Of a stretch of 64,000 bases of DNA, positions 50,947 through 60,376 are shown piece after piece; position 1 is the stretch's first letter; each line of letters starts with the position of its first letter. The notes beneath the pieces are model-generated. The model was not told where the DNA came from, did not search any database, and was given only the letters and a program-made list of their open reading frames with translations. The position numbers were made by a program, and so were the translations under genes. This DNA is from Verrucomicrobiales bacterium. Lineage in GTDB: Bacteria; Verrucomicrobiota; Verrucomicrobiae; Limisphaerales; UBA1100. The DNA is taken from positions 55,340 to 119,339 of the forward strand of contig PBLV01000044.1 in NCBI GenBank assembly GCA_002721895.1, in the 5' to 3' direction.

Positions 50947-52896
50947 ATGAAGCCAAAGGGGCTAATGGTTGTCTTGGCCTTGGTTTTGGCGGGAGGCATC
51001 TGGCAGTTGATGTTCTCTCCGAGGGGGTCGCGTGCATCCGCGCATCATTGGTTTGATTCAAACAACCCAAGCCATCAGGCGATAGAAGCTGAAATTCGCG
51101 CCCGCCTCAATCAACCGGACGGCCAACTCATCGAGGGCGACTTACGGAAACTGGACCGGTTGCATCTCCGCAACCGGCAGATATCAGACCTGAAACCCTT
51201 GGGGCAACTAACAGGCTTAAAAAGACTGAATCTCCACGGCAACGAGGTCACTCGGTTGGACGCCTTGACCAAGCTGCGGCACTTGGAATTCCTGAATTTG
51301 GACGGCAACCAGATTTCCGACCTGACCCCTTTGGGCCAACTCAGCAATCTCCGGCACCTCCATCTCGAGGGCAACTTGGTCACCAGCCTCAAGCCCCTGA
51401 AAAACCTGCCCCGATTGGAACAGGTGGACCTGAACAACAACCCCAACCTTACCCGAGAGGAAATAGACCGGCTATCCCGCGCGCTCCCCGATTGCCGCAT
51501 TGGCCATAACAACAAACCAACCACCGTTCAATCCACCCGAACCCTGGAAACCGCCATTCGCCAATCCGCGGGAGGCTCAACCCGGGCTGGACGCGAAACA
51601 CTGGAAGTGTTTCATCTCAACAACGGGCAAGTCGCCTCCCTTGAACCCATCGCCCAATTGAAGGGTTTGAAAGAACTACATCTCCGCGACAATCGTGTGG
51701 CAGACCTGAAGCCACTGTCTGCCTTGGTTCATCTGGAAAGACTTTCCCTTGAAGAAAATCAGGTTGCCAATTTGAAGCCCTTGGCTCACCTGAAAAAGCT
51801 GGAGGGACTTTGGCTGTCCAAAAACCAGATCCGCGATCTCGGCCCGATTTCGGGGCTAACCCGGCTCGCTTATCTGGATCTCGCTTACAATCACATCCTC
51901 GACACGAAATACCTCTCTGAACTGAGCCAGCTCAAGGGCCTGTATCTGGAAGGCAACCGAATCACCCATCTGGACGGCCTAACAAACTTAAAGGAGTTGA
52001 GGTTTTTAAGCCTAGACGACAATCAAATTTCTAATCTAACCCAATTGGCCGAGCTGAATGCTTTAAAGAAACTGGAACTGCACAACAATCACGTTGAAGA
52101 CATCGCTCCCTTGACGAACCTGACTGACTTGGAAGAATTGACATTGCACAACAACCGCGTTTCAAGCTTAGCCAATCTGGAGGAACTGCAGGAACTCAGA
52201 ATCCTGACCGTCCAGGACAACCTGCTGGAAAACCTTGCCGGCATCGAGAGCCTAACCGCCCTGCAGCGTTTGAACCTTCAGAACAACTCAGTAATCAGCC
52301 TGAAAGGACTGGGAAACCTCACGCAATTGGCGGAATTGAATCTGGCCAATAATCAGGTCGAGAAACTCCATCCGCTGGCCGAAATGGCAAATTTGGAAGT
52401 TTTGGATCTAAATGGCAACCAAGTCGCTGACCTCCTGCCCATGGAAGGACTCACAGCGCTGCGAAAATTCTGGGCCAACGGAAACCGCATCGAAAAACTT
52501 CAGGGGCTGGAAGGCCTTGTCAATCTGGAGTGGTTGAGTCTGGATGACAACCAAATCTTAAGCCTTCAACCCCTCATCGGCCTGACAAACCTTAAACGAC
52601 TACACTTGGAACGCAACGGCATCACCGACCTGACGCCCTTGGCCGCATTAACCAGTTTGAAAGGGTTGAGCCTCTCGGGCAACCCGGCAACCAACCTGTC
52701 CGCCATTCAAAAGTTGACTCAACTGGACTGGCTGTTTCTCAACAACTGCGAAGTGAATGATTTGAGCCCGCTGATGACGATGACAAACCTCAAGATCCTT
52801 TGGCTGGAAAACAATCCAAGCCTGACAAGCTCCGACATCAAGAACCTCCAACGCGCGCTGCCAAACTGCCGCATTCACCACAACACAGGGAAGTGA
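50947..52896 (+). CDS. Exported leucine-rich-repeat protein, 24 SDS22-like repeats
   Basis: 649 residues from the ATG at 50947 (a TTG at 50911 adds 12). A signal-anchor (GLMVVLALVLAGGIWQL) is followed by a first block of 5 LRRs of 22 residues (about 55-175), a linker of about 45 residues, and a second block of 19 LRRs to residue 630. Each block ends in a matching cap, RALPDCRIGHNN and RALPNCRIHHNT, so the two blocks look duplicated. Repeat consensus is LxxLxLxxNQIxDLxPLxxLTN. Internalin-like SDS22 arrays bind proteins. Location is extracytoplasmic by inference; the partner is unknown. It lies between two prepilin-like genes. Confidence 0.88.
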   Translation: MKPKGLMVVLALVLAGGIWQLMFSPRGSRASAHHWFDSNNPSHQAIEAEIRARLNQPDGQLIEGDLRKLDRLHLRNRQISDLKPLGQLTGLKRLNLHGNEVTRLDALTKLRHLEFLNLDGNQISDLTPLGQLSNLRHLHLEGNLVTSLKPLKNLPRLEQVDLNNNPNLTREEIDRLSRALPDCRIGHNNKPTTVQSTRTLETAIRQSAGGSTRAGRETLEVFHLNNGQVASLEPIAQLKGLKELHLRDNRVADLKPLSALVHLERLSLEENQVANLKPLAHLKKLEGLWLSKNQIRDLGPISGLTRLAYLDLAYNHILDTKYLSELSQLKGLYLEGNRITHLDGLTNLKELRFLSLDDNQISNLTQLAELNALKKLELHNNHVEDIAPLTNLTDLEELTLHNNRVSSLANLEELQELRILTVQDNLLENLAGIESLTALQRLNLQNNSVISLKGLGNLTQLAELNLANNQVEKLHPLAEMANLEVLDLNGNQVADLLPMEGLTALRKFWANGNRIEKLQGLEGLVNLEWLSLDDNQILSLQPLIGLTNLKRLHLERNGITDLTPLAALTSLKGLSLSGNPATNLSAIQKLTQLDWLFLNNCEVNDLSPLMTMTNLKILWLENNPSLTSSDIKNLQRALPNCRIHHNTGK

Positions 52897-52918
52897 TCCC
52901 CGGCTCGCTGCGCTGCTA

Positions 52919-54160
52919 CTACTTGCCCCGCTCCGGCTGGCTCACAACCTCCAGGGGCACATCGTGATCACCGCCGCGTGAACTGGCATGTTTCTTCACC
53001 CGATCCTGCAGTTCTACATCGTTGATCTGCTCGGCACTCCCACCCGCCATAAGGATGTTCCCCTCGTTGCTATCCAGCCCCATCATCACCAGGTTTCGAT
53101 ATACGCTGCGCGTGTTTTCCGTGGCCACGTTTCTGGATTGGCAGCCCTTGTGGTCGGGCGTGTGCTTGACCCATGGGCTCGTGTATCCCCCCCAATATTT
53201 CGCGTCCAAGCTCTGCTTGTAAATCTCCGGGCCAATGTAGCTGACTCCCTTGATGCCGGGGGCAAAGCTGCGGCCGATGTGCCCGGCGCAAAGATACTGG
53301 TCAGACCACCAATGGCTCCGATAACTCGTGGTCTGCGGACTGAAGTGATAAATCACCTGCCCACTCGTCCCCGGCTTGTCCAGCTTGACCACCGAGTGCT
53401 CGATATTGCTGAGCCGGCGCGCCGTATTTAAATCCGGGAAAGTTTGCGGCGGGTCATACTGGCCATCGCCATCCAAATCGTAGGGTTGGACCGGGTGCGG
53501 ACTAATACCCGTGGCGGGCCCACAGGTTCCGCCCACCCAGTTTTTGGTCAGGGCCAGAATGGAGTTCGCCTTGTTGACATCACCTCCGCGGTGAATCGCA
53601 TAGCTCATGGCTTTCCGGTTGACCACATTGTCAGTGCCAAACATACCGCCGGTCTTATACTGATAGGACTCCACCCGCTGCACACTGCTGCTGTGGGAGT
53701 CCACCGGCTTGCCACTGGAATCCAAATACAACTTCCCGCTCTTGGTCTTGGTTTCCGCCTCGCCGCGCACTTCATCCTGATTGGCCTTTTTAACACCTGG
53801 ATCGCTGGGCGAAGCCAATATCTTGGCCGTCTTTAGGTCAGTCGCCCCCCACATGCGCTGAATATCATGCGACCAGCCCCAATGAGAGTTGTGCGTATCG
53901 CCGGAATCACTGCGCGGCATGTTGTCGTAAATCCTAGCAGCATCATAGTGGGTCAGAAACCAAGCAAAGTTGCCCTCGTCAGCCGCAAAACTATTCCATG
54001 CCGTGCCGATGCTGCGAAGATTGGTAATGCACCGCACGCGGTTGGCTTTCTTGCGCGCCTTGGCCAACGCCGGCATGAGAATGGAGGCGAGGATGCCGAT
54101 GATGGCCACCACCACCAGCAGTTCAATGAGGGTGAACCCGCGTCTGTTTCTAATTCCCAT
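52919..54160 (-). CDS. Second prepilin-like protein
   Basis: 413 residues from the ATG at 54160, chosen because it gives the standard short leader MGIRNRRGFTLIELLVVVAI; ATGs at 54172 and 54190 are alternatives. The helix (FTLIELLVVVAIIGILASIL) and the PVC prepilin core AKARKKANRVRCITNLRSIGTAWNSFAADE follow. Later segments contain a calcium-site-like DLDGDGQYD, EF-hand-like in pattern (DxDxDGxxD) and typical of dockerin/thrombospondin-type loops. No pilin machinery is nearby. Upstream DNA is AT-rich and may hold a promoter. It is convergent with the LRR gene. Confidence 0.82.
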   Translation of the reverse strand: MGIRNRRGFTLIELLVVVAIIGILASILMPALAKARKKANRVRCITNLRSIGTAWNSFAADEGNFAWFLTHYDAARIYDNMPRSDSGDTHNSHWGWSHDIQRMWGATDLKTAKILASPSDPGVKKANQDEVRGEAETKTKSGKLYLDSSGKPVDSHSSSVQRVESYQYKTGGMFGTDNVVNRKAMSYAIHRGGDVNKANSILALTKNWVGGTCGPATGISPHPVQPYDLDGDGQYDPPQTFPDLNTARRLSNIEHSVVKLDKPGTSGQVIYHFSPQTTSYRSHWWSDQYLCAGHIGRSFAPGIKGVSYIGPEIYKQSLDAKYWGGYTSPWVKHTPDHKGCQSRNVATENTRSVYRNLVMMGLDSNEGNILMAGGSAEQINDVELQDRVKKHASSRGGDHDVPLEVVSQPERGK

Positions 54161-54304
54161 GCCTTGTCCCATCCTGTGAGCAAAATTCATGCCGCAAAAA
54201 AATAGAAAAAAAGTACATTTTTTGGCATATTTTTCAATCTCGTCCGAATTTTTCACGGAAATCCCACGCAAATAGCGTCTGGGGCACACAAACAGCCACC
54301 GCCA

Positions 54305-55708
54305 TCACCAACTCTGAACTAAAGCCGGAAACTGGCAACCGTCACAAGTGGCGGGGGCATGATCACAAAAATCGCGGACAATTTGCAGCAGCCCTTGCTG
54401 GTGGGCTGCGGCGGAAAGGCGGCGAGGTTCGGCAAACAGCCGCTGGCAGGCGAGTTTTAATGTCCGGTTATCTTGGGCCGGTGGCCAACTGTGGAAGCGG
54501 GACTCGATGCGCGACAACAATTCGCGATTCCGGCCCGCACTGGCACGGGCATGGAACCAAGGCAAGATGACGTTGATGGCGAGATCTGTGGCACGGGCTG
54601 CCCCAAGAAGCGGGCAATGTCTTTCCTTGCGCGGACTTTTAAAGGTCCAGTGATGATTCCAAAACGGATCCGGTTTGACCTGCAGATATTCCAGCAGCGA
54701 ACCGCCACGTTGGCTCTTTACACCATCCGACTCCAGCCAAGCTTGAAGACGTTTGGGCAAGTTGCCTGCCGCCATCCAGCCGGCCAGTAAAACCAGCCTG
54801 CGAACAGGATGGTTGGCAGGGCGCAATCCCGCCATTCGCCAAAGAGACCTTGGCAGGCAGTGGTCTGTCAAGGCATCACGTTCACGCCACCAACAGTCCC
54901 AGAGTTCGCGCAGGTACTCGCGAACGACAGTGGACTGCGTGGGGAAATCGTCCGTCAAGAAACCCGCGCACCCCAGCAGTCTGGCCTGCCAACCCAGGGC
55001 ATCAGTGGAACCTACCGCGTGAAGTGCAGGCAAACGTTCGGCAAGGTTTTGCATGGGCCAGGTATTGTGCTTGTAGCCAAGTGCACGAAAGAGACCCTGC
55101 CACAAGGCAGCATCCCAGCCATGAATACGGGCCAGACGAGTCATGCCTTCAGCCTTGGTTTGCAGGCGAACGAGAGCAGCCTGACTCAGAAGTTCCTCCA
55201 GCGCCTCGGCAGACAATGCCGCCAGTGGGGCCCTGCACTGGCCAGCAAATTCTGTGGGAAAAGGCGGTTCGGTGGTGTGCCAGGCAGACAGTTGTTTCAA
55301 GGGCGCATCACAGTGGGGTTGAAGTCGGAGCGTGGGCAGATGTGTCCGCGCCGGGCCATTCCAGACAACGTGCAAAATGACACCTCCAAACCCGGGGTTG
55401 TCAGCATGACCATGCGCGCGCCAATCGGAAGCGGCCGAATCGATTTCGATGTCACCAGTCACGGGCGAACCATCGCCAAGTTGGATCACAGCCCGATGGA
55501 AATCGGGCCCAGCTTCGTAATTCCAAAAACCAGGATGGAACACACGAAGGATTTGGCCATCGCAGGTATGAAGCCGGTCCCGTCGAATGCGCTGGTGCTG
55601 CCAAATCCCCTGCAGTAGCCGCTCTGGAGGTGGTCTCGCAGGCGCGTCATGCAGGGCATCGTCAACCCTTTGCGCACGCCATTGGGAATAAATTTTGGGG
55701 TCGGCCAT
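54305..55708 (-). CDS. DUF2851-family protein
   Basis: 467 residues from the ATG at 55708 (MADPKIYSQWRAQRVDDAL). An open frame extends upstream to 56110 but is antisense to the protease gene. The conserved core has FWNYEAGPDFHRAVIQLG and GDIEIDSAASDWRAHGH, then ILHVVWNG, characteristic of DUF2851, whose fold includes an endonuclease-like PD-(D/E)xK hint in the DFHRA...GDIEI arrangement. The C-terminal part ends in a cysteine-containing motif (CDHAPATCDGC). Function is unknown. No partner in the neighbourhood explains it. Confidence 0.8.
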   Translation of the reverse strand: MADPKIYSQWRAQRVDDALHDAPARPPPERLLQGIWQHQRIRRDRLHTCDGQILRVFHPGFWNYEAGPDFHRAVIQLGDGSPVTGDIEIDSAASDWRAHGHADNPGFGGVILHVVWNGPARTHLPTLRLQPHCDAPLKQLSAWHTTEPPFPTEFAGQCRAPLAALSAEALEELLSQAALVRLQTKAEGMTRLARIHGWDAALWQGLFRALGYKHNTWPMQNLAERLPALHAVGSTDALGWQARLLGCAGFLTDDFPTQSTVVREYLRELWDCWWRERDALTDHCLPRSLWRMAGLRPANHPVRRLVLLAGWMAAGNLPKRLQAWLESDGVKSQRGGSLLEYLQVKPDPFWNHHWTFKSPRKERHCPLLGAARATDLAINVILPWFHARASAGRNRELLSRIESRFHSWPPAQDNRTLKLACQRLFAEPRRLSAAAHQQGLLQIVRDFCDHAPATCDGCQFPALVQSW

Positions 55709-55751
55709 GTTCACTTCCGTTGCGTGGAGTGGATTTTTTTGCCAAATTGTT

Positions 55752-55772
55752 CCTGTCTCGTTCCACGACAGG
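55752..55772. repeat. Inverted repeat upstream of htrA
   Basis: CCTGTC (55752-55757) and GACAGG (55767-55772) flank a 9-base loop, 14 bases before the htrA start. It could be an operator or a 5' leader hairpin that affects translation. Only the symmetry is seen. Confidence 0.3.
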
Positions 55773-55786
55773 CGGGCTTGTTTTAA

Positions 55787-57148
55787 ATGAATACTAGGAC
55801 CATCCACCGGACTGCACCGGCCGTCAACCGCGCATTGACGGCGGCGTTGTTGATGTATGGATTTCTCTGCCTTGAGGCGGAAAGTCCGCGACGCGACGCG
55901 GTTGTGCGGGCCGTGGAACAGGTGATGCCCAGCGTGGTGAACATTTCCACGGAGACCGTGGTGGAAGTCCGTGATCCATTCGCGGAAATGTTGCGCGATT
56001 TTTGGGGACCGTTTTATCAACGGCGCGGCCCGAATGTGCGCCACAGCCTGGGTTCCGGGGTAATCATTGACCCGGATGGATACCTGTTGACGAATCATCA
56101 CGTTGTCCAACGGGCAACGCGTATCACCGTAAAGTTAATGGACGGCAGGGAACTGGAGGCAAAGCCTGTAGCAGGCACCGCGCGAAGCGACTTAGCCTTG
56201 CTGAAAATCAAGGCAGCCAAGGGGGCGCGGTTCAATGCGGTGGAATTTGCGAAGGCAAACGACCTGCTGCTCGGGGAATCGGTCATAGCACTGGGAAACC
56301 CGTTTGGTCTGGGTGGCTCGGTGAGCCGTGGCATTCTCAGCAGCAAACAGCGCAAGGCACCACGGGAGGGAGAGAAACTGGACATTGCGAACTGGCTGCA
56401 AACAGATGCCGCCATCAACCCAGGCAACAGCGGAGGCCCGTTGGTGAACTTGGATGGCAAATTGATCGGCATCAACGTAGCCATTCACCGGCAGGGCCAA
56501 GGCATCGGATTCGCCATTCCCATCCGGCAGGTCAATGCGGCCCTAACGGATTTTTTCACACCGGAACGCCTGCAAGGCCTTTGGCTAGGAGCACGCGTAA
56601 AGCCCGGCCCGGAGGGCATGGTGGTAATATTGGTGGAACCTGGCGGGCCGGCGGCTGATGGAGGATTACGCGTGGGAGACCGTGTGATCTCCATCAACGG
56701 TCGGGAAACAGGACACCTGCTGGACTGGGCCAAGGCCATCGAGGCACGCATGGAAATGATTGTCACGCGCGCTGGGCAACGGCGAACCCTGAAATTGAGG
56801 CTTCGTCCGGAGGAGGATTTTTTCAACGCAACACTCGTGCAAAGGCGCTTGGGGTTTTCGCTTGAACCGTTGACGGAAGCCTTGGCGAAACGACTGCGCC
56901 TGAGTTTTACCGGCGGATTCGTGGTCACCGAGGTGGAGAAGAACGGCCCGGCGCATGATGCTGGTCTGCGCACAGACCATGTGGTCGAGTCGATTAACGG
57001 CCAGGCACCATCGACATTGGTGGAATTTGCAAGGCAGGTGAACGCCCTGCGCCGAGGCGACCGGGCGCGGTTGATGGTGGTCATTGAAAATCGCACAGGC
57101 AACTTCATCCAACGGCGCCAAGCCATGGCGGAGGTGACGGCGCGATGA
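55787..57148 (+). CDS. HtrA/Deg-type periplasmic serine protease
   Basis: 453 residues. An N-terminal export signal is followed by a trypsin-like domain with His105 (TNHHVV), Asp135 (SDLALL) and Ser215 (NPGNSGGP), a complete catalytic triad. Two PDZ domains follow (about 265-330 and 365-440, with GLRVGDRVISINGRE and GLRTDHVVESINGQ). This is the DegP/DegQ/DegS order. It would degrade or refold misfolded envelope proteins. The last four bases overlap the start of an ABC transporter ATPase (57145-57148), so the protease is probably co-translated with the following system, an uncommon partner. Confidence 0.93.
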   Translation: MNTRTIHRTAPAVNRALTAALLMYGFLCLEAESPRRDAVVRAVEQVMPSVVNISTETVVEVRDPFAEMLRDFWGPFYQRRGPNVRHSLGSGVIIDPDGYLLTNHHVVQRATRITVKLMDGRELEAKPVAGTARSDLALLKIKAAKGARFNAVEFAKANDLLLGESVIALGNPFGLGGSVSRGILSSKQRKAPREGEKLDIANWLQTDAAINPGNSGGPLVNLDGKLIGINVAIHRQGQGIGFAIPIRQVNAALTDFFTPERLQGLWLGARVKPGPEGMVVILVEPGGPAADGGLRVGDRVISINGRETGHLLDWAKAIEARMEMIVTRAGQRRTLKLRLRPEEDFFNATLVQRRLGFSLEPLTEALAKRLRLSFTGGFVVTEVEKNGPAHDAGLRTDHVVESINGQAPSTLVEFARQVNALRRGDRARLMVVIENRTGNFIQRRQAMAEVTAR

Positions 57149-58125
57149 CCCTTGAGACCAACGGCAAACCCATGATCGAGGTCCGCGGCTTGCGGAAGGA
57201 ATATGCCGGCAAGCCGGCCGTCAAGGGGCTGAATTTCACTGTGGCACGCGGTGAAATTGTCGGTTTCATAGGTCCCAATGGCGCGGGCAAGAGTACGACG
57301 ATGCGCATTCTGGCCTCGTTTCTCTCCGCCACCGCCGGCACAGCACAGGTGGCCGGTTTTGATGTGGAACGTGACTCCATGGAAGTGCGACGGCGCGTGG
57401 GATACATGCCCGAAAACAATCCACTCCCGGAAGACATGCGAGTGCGCGAGTACCTGAAGTTCCGCGCAAGACTCAAGGGATTGAGCCGCATGGCCAGTCG
57501 TAACCGGGTGGACGAGGTATCCGGACAACTGGGGCTTGAGGAGGTGTGCAACAAGATGATCGGCCACCTGTCCAAGGGGTTCCGCCAGCGGGTGGGGCTG
57601 GCCGATGCGCTGGTCCATGAGCCGGATCTTTTGATCCTAGATGAACCCACCATCGGTTTAGACCCTCACCAAATCATGGCCGTGCGGGAATTAATCAAGA
57701 AACTGTCCGCGGATCGCACCGTGCTCATTTCCTCGCACATTCTGCCAGAGGTGGAGGTCACCTGTAACCGGCTGCTAATTATGCATCGTGGTAACTTGTT
57801 GGCTGCGGACACACAATCAAACCTGCAAAAACGAATCGGCGGGGCCACCCGCGTGGTGGCGGAATTGAGCGCCCCGGAAGGTGACTTGCGGACCGCGTGG
57901 GAGGAAATGGGGGAGGTCAGGGATTTCCACTTGTCGGCCACGGAAGGTGATTTTCGGCGGTGCGTTTTGATGCCGCGCGACGGTGTCGATTTGCGCACGC
58001 GGGTGGTGGACTTGGCGCACGCACGTGGATGGACCCTGCGTGAGTTGTCTGAAAACCGGGCGACGCTGGAGGACATCTTCGTGCAACTCACCCGACCGGA
58101 TGATGACGAGGAGGACTTGTTTTAA
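57145..58125 (+). CDS. ABC transporter ATP-binding protein, GldA-like
   Basis: 326 residues. Walker A GPNGAGKST (43-51), signature LSKGFRQR, Walker B LLILDEPT and the H-loop SSHILPEVE are intact. The last 90 residues form a C-terminal regulatory part as in GldA/NosF/CcmA-type ATPases. With the following permease (GldF-like) and auxiliary proteins (GldG and DUF4340) it forms the ABC-2 type system linked to gliding in Bacteroidetes but widespread in non-gliders. The gene overlaps htrA by 4 bases and the next by 1 base (TAATG). The cargo is unknown. Confidence 0.9.
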   Translation: MTLETNGKPMIEVRGLRKEYAGKPAVKGLNFTVARGEIVGFIGPNGAGKSTTMRILASFLSATAGTAQVAGFDVERDSMEVRRRVGYMPENNPLPEDMRVREYLKFRARLKGLSRMASRNRVDEVSGQLGLEEVCNKMIGHLSKGFRQRVGLADALVHEPDLLILDEPTIGLDPHQIMAVRELIKKLSADRTVLISSHILPEVEVTCNRLLIMHRGNLLAADTQSNLQKRIGGATRVVAELSAPEGDLRTAWEEMGEVRDFHLSATEGDFRRCVLMPRDGVDLRTRVVDLAHARGWTLRELSENRATLEDIFVQLTRPDDDEEDLF

Positions 58126-58877
58126 TGGCGGCCTTTCTCACTCTTACACGCCGCGAATTGAGTGGTTACTTTTTCTCCCTGCGCGGCTATGTGATCATTG
58201 CCGGCGTGCAGCTGCTGATTGGAGCCAGCCTATTGATTGTGCTGGACGCCCTGAACGAGAAACCCTTCGACATACCGCTCACTGAAAAGCTGCCCAACAG
58301 CGGGTTCTTCTGGCTGGTCCTTCTCCTGATGGCGCCGATCATCACTATGCGAACCTACGCACACGAAAAATCAACCGGCACATTCGAAACTCTTTTGGCC
58401 ACGCCGGTCAGTGACCGTGCGGTCGTACTTGCCAAGTTTGTCGGCGCATGGCTGTTCTACCTGCTGGCTTGGGCCCCCGCCGCCACGTTGCCTTTCTTGT
58501 TAAGCCGATATGTGGACGGCTTGGGCCCAGTGGACACGGGCCCGCTGGTCAGCCTCGCACTGGGGGTGGGAGTCATCGGTGCCTTCTTCATGGCCGTCGG
58601 GTGTTTTGCCTCGGCACTGACGCGCAGCCAAATCATTGCGGCCATGACCAGTTTTGCCATCGGCACCGGCGTCTTTTTGATAGGATTGCTGGCCGTGTAT
58701 CGCCCCCCACAACTGGGCTGGAAGACGGACTTGTTTGCCCATATTTCAATGGTTGAACACATGGGGGATTTTGCCAGCGGCATTGTGGATTCCAGGCACC
58801 TTGTGTTTTACATCAGCCTGACCCTGATGTTCCTGTATTTAACCGAGCAGGTGCTCGCCAGTCGGCGCTGGAAATGA
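58125..58877 (+). CDS. ABC-2 type permease, GldF-like
   Basis: 250 residues with six predicted membrane helices, the standard size of a GldF/NosY-like permease. The first helix region (RRELSGYFFSLRGYVIIAGVQ) and TYAHEKSTGTFETLLATPVSD are typical of the ABC-2 family, in which the ExKxxGTxExLLxxPV segment lies after the second helix. It starts on the last base of the ATPase stop and ends with a 4-base overlap with the next gene. Confidence 0.9.
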   Translation: MAAFLTLTRRELSGYFFSLRGYVIIAGVQLLIGASLLIVLDALNEKPFDIPLTEKLPNSGFFWLVLLLMAPIITMRTYAHEKSTGTFETLLATPVSDRAVVLAKFVGAWLFYLLAWAPAATLPFLLSRYVDGLGPVDTGPLVSLALGVGVIGAFFMAVGCFASALTRSQIIAAMTSFAIGTGVFLIGLLAVYRPPQLGWKTDLFAHISMVEHMGDFASGIVDSRHLVFYISLTLMFLYLTEQVLASRRWK

Positions 58878-60376
58878 CCATGAGCGACACCCCCGCCAAA
58901 TCGTCCGCCCCCATACGCCGCTGGCTGTGGTGGGTGAACTTTGCCCTGGGCGTGGTCGCCGTGTTGGCACTTGCGGGCATGGCAAACTACTTCGCTCATC
59001 GCCACCACTCCCGCTCTCACTGGGCAGCCAGGCTGGACAAAAACCTTTCACCCATGACCCGGCAGGTTCTCGACTCGGTGACCAACGATGTCCGCGTGGT
59101 CGTGTTTTATGACCGTCGCGAATCGTTGTACCGACCCGTCGTTGAATTACTCCGCCAATACAAGCAGATCAACCCGCGGATCAATATCGAATCCATCGAC
59201 TTCGAGCTGGAACCCGCCAAAGCAACAAGCCTTCAGGAAGATAAAGAACTGCAGCTGCCGGGTAACGCGCGCAATCTCGTGATCTTCAAATCAAACGACA
59301 AGACCGAGATTGTGCCCCACGGCACCCTCTCACAGTTGGGGGTTTCACACACAGACCAACAAGGCCGCAGTGTTTTCAAGCGCACACATTTCAACGGCGA
59401 ACAAATGTTCACCTCCGCGCTGGTGGCCGTGTCCAGTGCCACCAAGCCGGTGATTTATCACCTCACAGGGCACGGAACCCATTCCTTGACCAACACAACC
59501 ACGATCGATGGATACGGCCGCTTTACGCGAACCTTGGCCCGAATGCATGTCAACCTTCGACCCTTGTCACTGGATCAACAGAGTGTGCCCAACGATTGCA
59601 GGTTATTGATTATTCCCGGGCCTGCCACCCCCCTGGATGCCCTGAGCATTGCCCGGCTTCGTGAGTATCTGACCGATGGTGGACGCGCTCTGTTCCTGTT
59701 CCGCCCCCAGACTCGGGCGGGCTTGGGGCCATTGCTGGCCGACTGGGGCGTGCTTATCGGCAACGACATCGTGAATGACCCTGGCAACAGCTATGGCGAC
59801 GGCTCGGTCAAATTTGGCAAGTACGACTGGGATTCAGAGCGGGGGCTTCATCCCGTTATGCGCGCGGTGTCACAGCAGGGCAAAGCTCTGCGCATGGCCC
59901 GACCTCGCTCAATTACAGATTTAAATAATTCACCCGAAGCCGAAAATGCGCAACGCACCATACTGATCTCCACCGGCCCGGAAGGACTGGCCTACCTTCG
60001 GACCGCACCCGGAGCCTCTGCCAGCCAACCCATTGTGGGTCTTCGCGGGCACATCCCCGTCGCCATGGCCGTGGAGAACACCCCTCCCGAAGGCATGGAA
60101 AATCCGCAATCTTTGCGCATGGCTGTGTTTGGGGATAGTGCATGGTTGTGCAACGCCCTGTATGATCGCGAAGGCAATTCTGAACTGGCATGGCACCTAG
60201 TCAGTTGGCTGCTGGATCGATCTCAGCTGCTCGCCATTGGCCCAAGGCCAGTCCGAGATCATCAATTCTCACTCACGGACAAGAACCGCCGGGACTTGGC
60301 GGGCTGGCTGCTGGGTGTTCTACCAGGCGGTATTTTCGGGTTGGGCTTTCTGGTCTGGCTGCGCAGGAGGCACTAA
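58874..60376 (+). CDS. GldG-like ABC system auxiliary protein
   Basis: 500 residues. A membrane helix near residues 20-38 and another at the C-terminus (LLGVLPGGIFGLGFLVWLRRR) anchor a large extracytoplasmic domain. Family features: NLSPMTRQVLDSVTNDVRVVVF and YKQINPRINIESIDFE at the start, and a mid part GRALFLFRPQTRAGLGPLLADWGV, followed by GNDIVNDPG. Homologues are the IFT-binding-like GldG/ABC_transp_aux proteins. It likely forms a periplasmic complex with the permease. Confidence 0.88.
   Translation: MTMSDTPAKSSAPIRRWLWWVNFALGVVAVLALAGMANYFAHRHHSRSHWAARLDKNLSPMTRQVLDSVTNDVRVVVFYDRRESLYRPVVELLRQYKQINPRINIESIDFELEPAKATSLQEDKELQLPGNARNLVIFKSNDKTEIVPHGTLSQLGVSHTDQQGRSVFKRTHFNGEQMFTSALVAVSSATKPVIYHLTGHGTHSLTNTTTIDGYGRFTRTLARMHVNLRPLSLDQQSVPNDCRLLIIPGPATPLDALSIARLREYLTDGGRALFLFRPQTRAGLGPLLADWGVLIGNDIVNDPGNSYGDGSVKFGKYDWDSERGLHPVMRAVSQQGKALRMARPRSITDLNNSPEAENAQRTILISTGPEGLAYLRTAPGASASQPIVGLRGHIPVAMAVENTPPEGMENPQSLRMAVFGDSAWLCNALYDREGNSELAWHLVSWLLDRSQLLAIGPRPVRDHQFSLTDKNRRDLAGWLLGVLPGGIFGLGFLVWLRRRH

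Noticed and set aside
55709..56110. N-terminal extension of the DUF2851 gene by 134 codons
   Set aside because: The extension is antisense to the HtrA protease catalytic domain, and the ATG at 55708 gives a normal family N-terminus.
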